A program made the translations under genes and the position numbers. The notes under the pieces were generated by a model. The model did not search any database. It worked only from the letters and a program-made list of their open reading frames with translations, and was not told the DNA's origin. A stretch of DNA of 28,651 nt from Desulfobacteraceae bacterium (lineage in GTDB: Bacteria > Desulfobacterota > Desulfobacteria > Desulfobacterales > Desulfobacteraceae). Shown here one piece after another: positions 24,344 through 28,651 of this stretch. The DNA is taken from positions 1 to 28,651 of the forward strand of contig JAABSK010000010.1 of assembly GCA_011390435.1 (NCBI GenBank), written 5' to 3'. Numbering within the stretch: position 1 is the stretch's first letter; each line of letters starts with the position of its first letter.

Positions 24344-26629
24344 ATGAACCGCTTCTGCTTGAGAATACCATATGTCATGATTATTGCCCTTCTGATTTTC
24401 GCCGGATGCGCGTCTGACCAGGAAAAAACAGAAAAATTCATCTCTGAAAGTCAGGCATATTACGACAGTGGAGAATACAGCAAAGCTGCCATCCAGATTA
24501 AAAATGCCCTTCAGCTGGCACCGGATTCAGCAGAATCCTATGACCTGCTCTCCAAAATCCAGCTGAAACTGGGCAATGCTCAGGAAGCCTTTAACGCATT
24601 TTTGAAAATCGAACAGCTGGAACCGGAGAACATTGAAAATAAAATCCGGATCGCCACCTTTCTGTTGCTGGGAAAAAACATTGAGGAAGCCAGAAAGCGG
24701 GTGGATGAAGTTCTTGAAAAAGACCCTGAAAACATTGAAGCCCTCTATCTCCATGCCGGTATCATCAGTAATCAGAAAGCCTCTCTTGAGGAAATTCAGC
24801 AGGTGTACAAAACCATTCTCGACATCGACAATCGTCAGGCAAAAGCCCACTCCATTCTGGCACGGCTGTCTGGATTCCAGCAGGACTTTGCCCAGGCTGA
24901 AACCCACTTGAAAACCGCAATTGCCCTTCAGCCGGAAAACAAAACCCATGACAAAACCCTGTATGGATTTTACATGGCCAGAAATCAGCTTGACGCGGCA
25001 GAAGCCGTCCTGAACAAGATGATCCAAAAGCATCCAGACGATGCGGAACCGTTGATTATCCTGAGCAATTTTTATGCATCAAACAATGATCTAGAAAAAG
25101 CTGAAGCGCTTCTTTTAAAAGCCATCGAGGTGAATCCCGAAGACCTGAACACATATATGGTGATGGCACGGTTCATGGCACGGCAGAATAAAACCCAGGC
25201 AGCACAATCCTATTTTGAAAGCGCTTTAAAAATCGAGCCGGATAATTTAAACCTCAAAACCACCTATGCCGACTTTCACCTGGCCAACAAAGAGATCCTG
25301 AAAGCTGAGGCCCTTGTAAATGAAATCCTGTCTGCCCGGCCGGACTTTTTACCCTCTAAAGTGCTTCAAGGACGGATTTTCGCTGCCAAAAAAGAATATG
25401 AAAAATCCATTGATCTTTTCAGATCACTGCTCAAAGATGACCCGGAATCTGAAACCCTGAATTTCCTGCTGGGCTCTGCCCTGTTTGAAAAAAACGATTT
25501 TGACCAAGCCAAACCGGTCCTGTCAAAAGCGCTGGAAAAAAATCCCGATCTGCAGCAGGCCCGGTTGATTCTTGCTGAAATCCAGTATCGGGAAGGTGAT
25601 TTTGATCTTGCAGAAGACAATGTTTCAAAAATCCTGGTCAAATACCCGGATCACTATAATGCCAATATTGTTTTTGGCAATATCTCCATGGTCAAAGGCG
25701 ATCTGGAGGGAGCCAAAGCCCTTTTCACCCGTTTGATCCAGCAGGAACCTGAAAATCCTGCCGCCTATTTCAGAATGGGACTGCTCAACCGCGCAGAAAA
25801 AAACCAGGAGGCTGCACTGAACCATTTCAACAAAGCCTTGGCCATCAACCCCAACCTGATGGATGTGTTCAGCAATATCATTGCCGTACACGTCAGTGAA
25901 AAGCAGTATGAAACCGCCATCGCACGGTGCGACAGCCACCTGGAAAAAATCAAAGCGTCTCCTGTTGCCGCATCAATTGTACTGAATCTCAAGGGGAACC
26001 TGTTTGTGGAGACTGGCAGACTGGATCAGGGAAAAGCCCTGTATGCACAATCCATTGAAAAAAACCCGGCCTATATCACACCCTACATGACGCTGGCCCG
26101 GCTGCTCACTGATGAGCAGGATTTCCCACAGGCTATCAAGGTTTACGCAGACCTGCTTGAACAACGCCCTGGCCTGGTGGCGCCGCATACCCTCCTGGGG
26201 ACGTTATATGAACACCAGTCTGATTCTGAAAAAGCTGAGGCCCATTATGTCAAAGCCCTGGAAATTCAGCCGGACTATGTTCCGGCCATGAACAATCTTG
26301 CGTTTTTATATGCAGACCAGGACCGGAATTTGAACAAAGCCCTTGACCTTGCCCAGCAGGCAAAGGAAAAAGCAGGAGAATCTCTTGCCATTATTGATAC
26401 ACTGGGCTGGGTCTATTATAAAAAAGAGCTGTACGACAGTGCTGCCAGAGAATTTCTGACCTGTGTTGAAAAAGATCCGAAAAACCCGATTTTCCATTAT
26501 CACCTGGGTCTGACCTATCATAAACAGGGTAAAATCGACCTGGCAAAAGCTTCCTTGAAAACCGCACTGGATCTGCAGGAAAATTTTCCCGGGGCTGACG
26601 AGGCAAAGTCTTTGCTGACCCGGCTTTAA
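24344..26629 (+). CDS. TPR-repeat lipoprotein
   Basis: A 761-aa protein with a lipoprotein signal (LLIFAGC, Cys22) followed by a nearly continuous array of tetratricopeptide repeats from about residue 30 to the end, roughly 18-20 units. Examples are YYDSGEYSKAAIQIKNALQLAPDS and HYHLGLTYHKQGKIDLAKASLKTALDL. TPR arrays are protein-interaction scaffolds. The architecture (lipobox then long TPR) resembles the TPR lipoprotein of exosortase/PEP-CTERM exopolysaccharide systems, but no exosortase or export gene is in the window, so that role is not claimed. The start has GGAG at 24333-24336. A 107-bp gap separates it from the UspA-receiver gene, and a bidirectional terminator follows its stop. Confidence 0.85.
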   Translation: MNRFCLRIPYVMIIALLIFAGCASDQEKTEKFISESQAYYDSGEYSKAAIQIKNALQLAPDSAESYDLLSKIQLKLGNAQEAFNAFLKIEQLEPENIENKIRIATFLLLGKNIEEARKRVDEVLEKDPENIEALYLHAGIISNQKASLEEIQQVYKTILDIDNRQAKAHSILARLSGFQQDFAQAETHLKTAIALQPENKTHDKTLYGFYMARNQLDAAEAVLNKMIQKHPDDAEPLIILSNFYASNNDLEKAEALLLKAIEVNPEDLNTYMVMARFMARQNKTQAAQSYFESALKIEPDNLNLKTTYADFHLANKEILKAEALVNEILSARPDFLPSKVLQGRIFAAKKEYEKSIDLFRSLLKDDPESETLNFLLGSALFEKNDFDQAKPVLSKALEKNPDLQQARLILAEIQYREGDFDLAEDNVSKILVKYPDHYNANIVFGNISMVKGDLEGAKALFTRLIQQEPENPAAYFRMGLLNRAEKNQEAALNHFNKALAINPNLMDVFSNIIAVHVSEKQYETAIARCDSHLEKIKASPVAASIVLNLKGNLFVETGRLDQGKALYAQSIEKNPAYITPYMTLARLLTDEQDFPQAIKVYADLLEQRPGLVAPHTLLGTLYEHQSDSEKAEAHYVKALEIQPDYVPAMNNLAFLYADQDRNLNKALDLAQQAKEKAGESLAIIDTLGWVYYKKELYDSAAREFLTCVEKDPKNPIFHYHLGLTYHKQGKIDLAKASLKTALDLQENFPGADEAKSLLTRL

Positions 26630-26650
26630 ATCAAACCCTGAACACGATAC

Positions 26651-26686
26651 AAAAAACCGACAGGTGGTAAGGCCTGCCGGTTTTTT
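26651..26686. terminator. bidirectional intrinsic terminator
   Basis: The arms 26651-26664 and 26673-26686 pair with one A-C mismatch around an eight-base loop. They end in six T on the plus strand and, read in reverse, six T on the minus strand. It lies between the convergent TPR lipoprotein and 3-hydroxyacyl-CoA dehydrogenase genes and can stop transcription from both sides. Confidence 0.85.
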
Positions 26687-26708
26687 ATTTTGAATTCAGT
26701 CTCCAGGG

Positions 26709-27560
26709 TTACGAATAGTCGTAAAATCCTTTTCCGGTTTTTCTGCCCAGCCAGCCAGCCTCAACATATTTTCTCAACAGGGGACAGGGCCGGTATTTTG
26801 AATCTTTGAAGCCTTCATACAGTGTTTCCATGATCGCCAGGCAGGTATCCAGGCCGATCAGATCTGCCAGGGCCAGCGGCCCCATGGGATGATTGGCTCC
26901 CAGCCGCATCACCGTATCAATATCTTCAGGTTTTCCAACGTTCTGATACAGACAGAATACCGCTTCATTGATCATGGGAAGTAAAATCCGATTGGCAATG
27001 AATCCTGGGTAGTCATTGGCCTGGGCCGGTGTCTTCCCAAAATTTTCACACAATTGCCATGTGATATCAAAAGTCTCTTTGGACGTGGCAAGGCCCATGA
27101 TCACTTCCACCAGTTTCATCACCGGTACCGGATTCATGAAATGCATACCGATCACCTTGTCCGGGCGTGACGTCCGGGCTGCAATCCGGCCGATGGGGAT
27201 CGAAGAGGTATTGGTGGCAAGGATCACGTCAGGGGGACAGATGTGATCCAGATCTTCAAAAATTTTGAATTTTAACTCTTCTTTTTCAACCGCTGCCTCA
27301 ACCACAAAATCCATTGATGCCATCTCTTTTAATTCGGTTGTGGTACGGATTCTGGATAATATCGTGGTTTTATCTGCCTCAGTTATTTTCTGTCTGGCAA
27401 CCATTCGCTCAAGATTCCGGGTAATCGCCGCAACCCCCTTGTCACAAAATTCTGCTTTGATATCGCTCATCAAAACCTCAAGCCCGCTGGCAGCAGCCAC
27501 CTGGGCAATTCCGTTGCCCATCTGGCCGGAACCGATGACGCCGAACTGTTTTACTTTCAT
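26709..27560 (-). CDS. hbd: 3-hydroxybutyryl-CoA dehydrogenase
   Basis: A 283-aa NAD(P)-dependent 3-hydroxyacyl-CoA dehydrogenase of the short single-function type, interconverting acetoacetyl-CoA and 3-hydroxybutyryl-CoA. Seen: dinucleotide motif GSGQMG (10-15), the catalytic pair His140 ([15 protein letters not shown]) and Glu152, the NTSS segment and the C-terminal helical domain with [11 protein letters not shown] and [16 protein letters not shown]. The length is as in clostridial Hbd. AAGGAGG precedes the ATG. The thiolase gene ends 86 bp upstream on the same strand, so the two likely form a transcript for beta-oxidation or C4 metabolism. No crotonase gene is in the window. The gene ends at a bidirectional terminator. 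Confidence 0.93.
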   Translation of the reverse strand: MKVKQFGVIGSGQMGNGIAQVAAASGLEVLMSDIKAEFCDKGVAAITRNLERMVARQKITEADKTTILSRIRTTTELKEMASMDFVVEAAVEKEELKFKIFEDLDHICPPDVILATNTSSIPIGRIAARTSRPDKVIGMHFMNPVPVMKLVEVIMGLATSKETFDITWQLCENFGKTPAQANDYPGFIANRILLPMINEAVFCLYQNVGKPEDIDTVMRLGANHPMGPLALADLIGLDTCLAIMETLYEGFKDSKYRPCPLLRKYVEAGWLGRKTGKGFYDYS

Positions 27561-27646
27561 ATCTGTGCCTCCTTGATTGAGTATTGTGTTGCGCGCCTGC
27601 TCGTGTCAGATGCCGCTCATGTCTGCACGTTCAAAACATTGTCATA

Positions 27647-28651
27647 TCACCTGTTCACCACCAGCGCAACCGCTTCTCCACCACCCAGGCAAAGAGAGGC
27701 GACACCCACTTGAAGATCCTGCTTTTCCATCTCATGCAAAAGGGTGGTCAATACCCTGGCGCCACTGGCACCGATCGGATGCCCCAGGGCCACAGACCCG
27801 CCATTGACATTCACCTTTGCAGGGTCCAGCCCCAATACCGTATTGATCCCCACAGAACTGCCGGAAAACGCTTCATTGATTTCAAACAAGTCTACTTTGT
27901 CCATGGATATACCTTGTTTTTTCAGCACCCTGGGAATGGCATAAACAGGTGCCATCAGCACATATTTCATGTCAATTCCAAAAGCTGCCTGGGCTTCGAT
28001 CCGGGCCAGAATTCTGCACCCCAGTTCTTTTGCCTTTTTCTCGTTCATCACGACCAGGGCAGCGGCACCGTCACTGATCACCGATGCATTCCCTGCGGTT
28101 CCCACGCCATCTTTTTTGAATGCCGGCTTCATGGCGGATAAAAACTCAAAAGAGGTCTCTTTGGGACATTCATCCGTATCAAACACCACCGTATTTTTCT
28201 TTGCATCCACAATGGTAATCGGCGCGATTTCATCAATGAACCGGCCTGAAGCAATGGCATTGAGCGCCCTTTCATAGGACTGTGCTGCAAATTCATCCTG
28301 GGCGGTTCTGGACACCTTCCATTTCTCAGAGCACAACTCATTGGACATTCCCATATGAAAATCATTGATCACATCCCACAGACCGTCGTGAACCATGTGA
28401 TCCTCTATCCTTCCCGGACCCATGCGATGACCCCACCGGGCCTTGTCCATATAATACGGGGCCATGCTCATATTCTCCATGCCACCGGCCACCACCACCT
28501 GGGCATCTCCGGTCTGGACAGCCTGGGCCGCCAGCATTACGGCCTTCAGGGATGATCCACAGACCTTGTTCACGGTGATGGCGGCAACATCCCAGGCAAG
28601 CCCTGCCTTTACCGCTGCCAGTTTTGCCGGATTCTGGCCATATCCGCAGGG
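27647..28651 (-). CDS. acetyl-CoA acetyltransferase (thiolase), 5' end outside the window
   Basis: The last 334 residues of a thiolase, which joins two acetyl-CoA or cleaves a 3-ketoacyl-CoA. Visible catalytic residues: the nucleophilic Cys in VNKVCGSSLKAV (residue 31 of the visible part), the His in GGSVALGHPIGASG and the second Cys in SLCLGGGEAVAL near the end. The frame stays open to the window edge: the residues PCGYGQNPAK are the first visible. The GTG at 28573 is thus internal (a Val), not a start. About 55-60 residues are missing compared with a normal thiolase of about 390. It is followed by hbd on the same strand. Confidence 0.93.
   Translation of the reverse strand, partial: PCGYGQNPAKLAAVKAGLAWDVAAITVNKVCGSSLKAVMLAAQAVQTGDAQVVVAGGMENMSMAPYYMDKARWGHRMGPGRIEDHMVHDGLWDVINDFHMGMSNELCSEKWKVSRTAQDEFAAQSYERALNAIASGRFIDEIAPITIVDAKKNTVVFDTDECPKETSFEFLSAMKPAFKKDGVGTAGNASVISDGAAALVVMNEKKAKELGCRILARIEAQAAFGIDMKYVLMAPVYAIPRVLKKQGISMDKVDLFEINEAFSGSSVGINTVLGLDPAKVNVNGGSVALGHPIGASGARVLTTLLHEMEKQDLQVGVASLCLGGGEAVALVVNR

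Noticed and set aside
24344..26629. TPR lipoprotein as evidence of an exosortase/PEP-CTERM system
   Set aside because: The architecture is similar, but no exosortase, PEP-CTERM protein or polysaccharide gene is present in the window.
28496..28573. GTG at 28573 as the start of the thiolase
   Set aside because: The frame continues upstream with conserved thiolase residues (PCGYGQNPAK and onward) to the window edge, so the gene is cut rather than starting there.

Overview
The window looks like chromosomal DNA of a strictly anaerobic, CoA-based heterotroph. The best fit is a sulfate-reducing Desulfobacterota, Desulfobacterales type. This is inferred from gene content: a ferredoxin-linked 2-oxoacid oxidoreductase, many acyl-CoA enzymes, a Liv-type transporter operon with embedded CoA ligases, and several sensor kinases. 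No rRNA, tRNA, CRISPR array, insertion sequence or phage gene was seen. Coding density is very high. The longest gap between genes is about 180 bp, so no gene-free stretch reaches 300 bp.

Layout. (1) 1-4111, + strand: beta and gamma subunits of a 2-oxoacid:ferredoxin oxidoreductase, then a double-ACT-domain protein whose end overlaps a membrane hybrid histidine kinase. (2) 4089-6918, - strand: branched-chain aminotransferase, an XRE-cupin regulator and an acyl-CoA dehydrogenase, probably one operon read leftward. (3) 7102-11557, + strand: a small membrane protein, a radical SAM protein, threonine dehydrogenase, a glycine C-acetyltransferase-like enzyme and a receiver protein with an unusual tail. 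(4) 11554-12306, - strand: a small soluble histidine kinase, convergent with the receiver gene. (5) 12470-26629, + strand: a PAS-PAS-GAF kinase with a Cys-rich C-terminus, an atypical AMP-binding enzyme, then livG, a long-chain-type acyl-CoA synthetase, livH, livM, livK, livF, a UspA-receiver fusion, and a TPR lipoprotein that ends at a bidirectional terminator. (6) 26709-28651, - strand: 3-hydroxyacyl-CoA dehydrogenase and a thiolase cut by the window edge.

How it may fit together. Aminotransferase, 2-oxoacid oxidoreductase and acyl-CoA dehydrogenase could form the upper part of branched-chain amino acid oxidation. Threonine dehydrogenase plus the acetyltransferase would split threonine into glycine and acetyl-CoA. 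The large cluster pairs import of a small substrate, plausibly a carboxylic acid, with activation to a CoA thioester. Thiolase and hydroxyacyl-CoA dehydrogenase at the right edge belong to beta-oxidation. The most distinctive elements are the two receiver proteins sharing a novel-looking C-terminal tail (one fused to UspA), the Cys-rich kinase, and the AMP-binding enzyme with altered catalytic motifs. Together they suggest a signalling module tied to a transport-and-activation operon.
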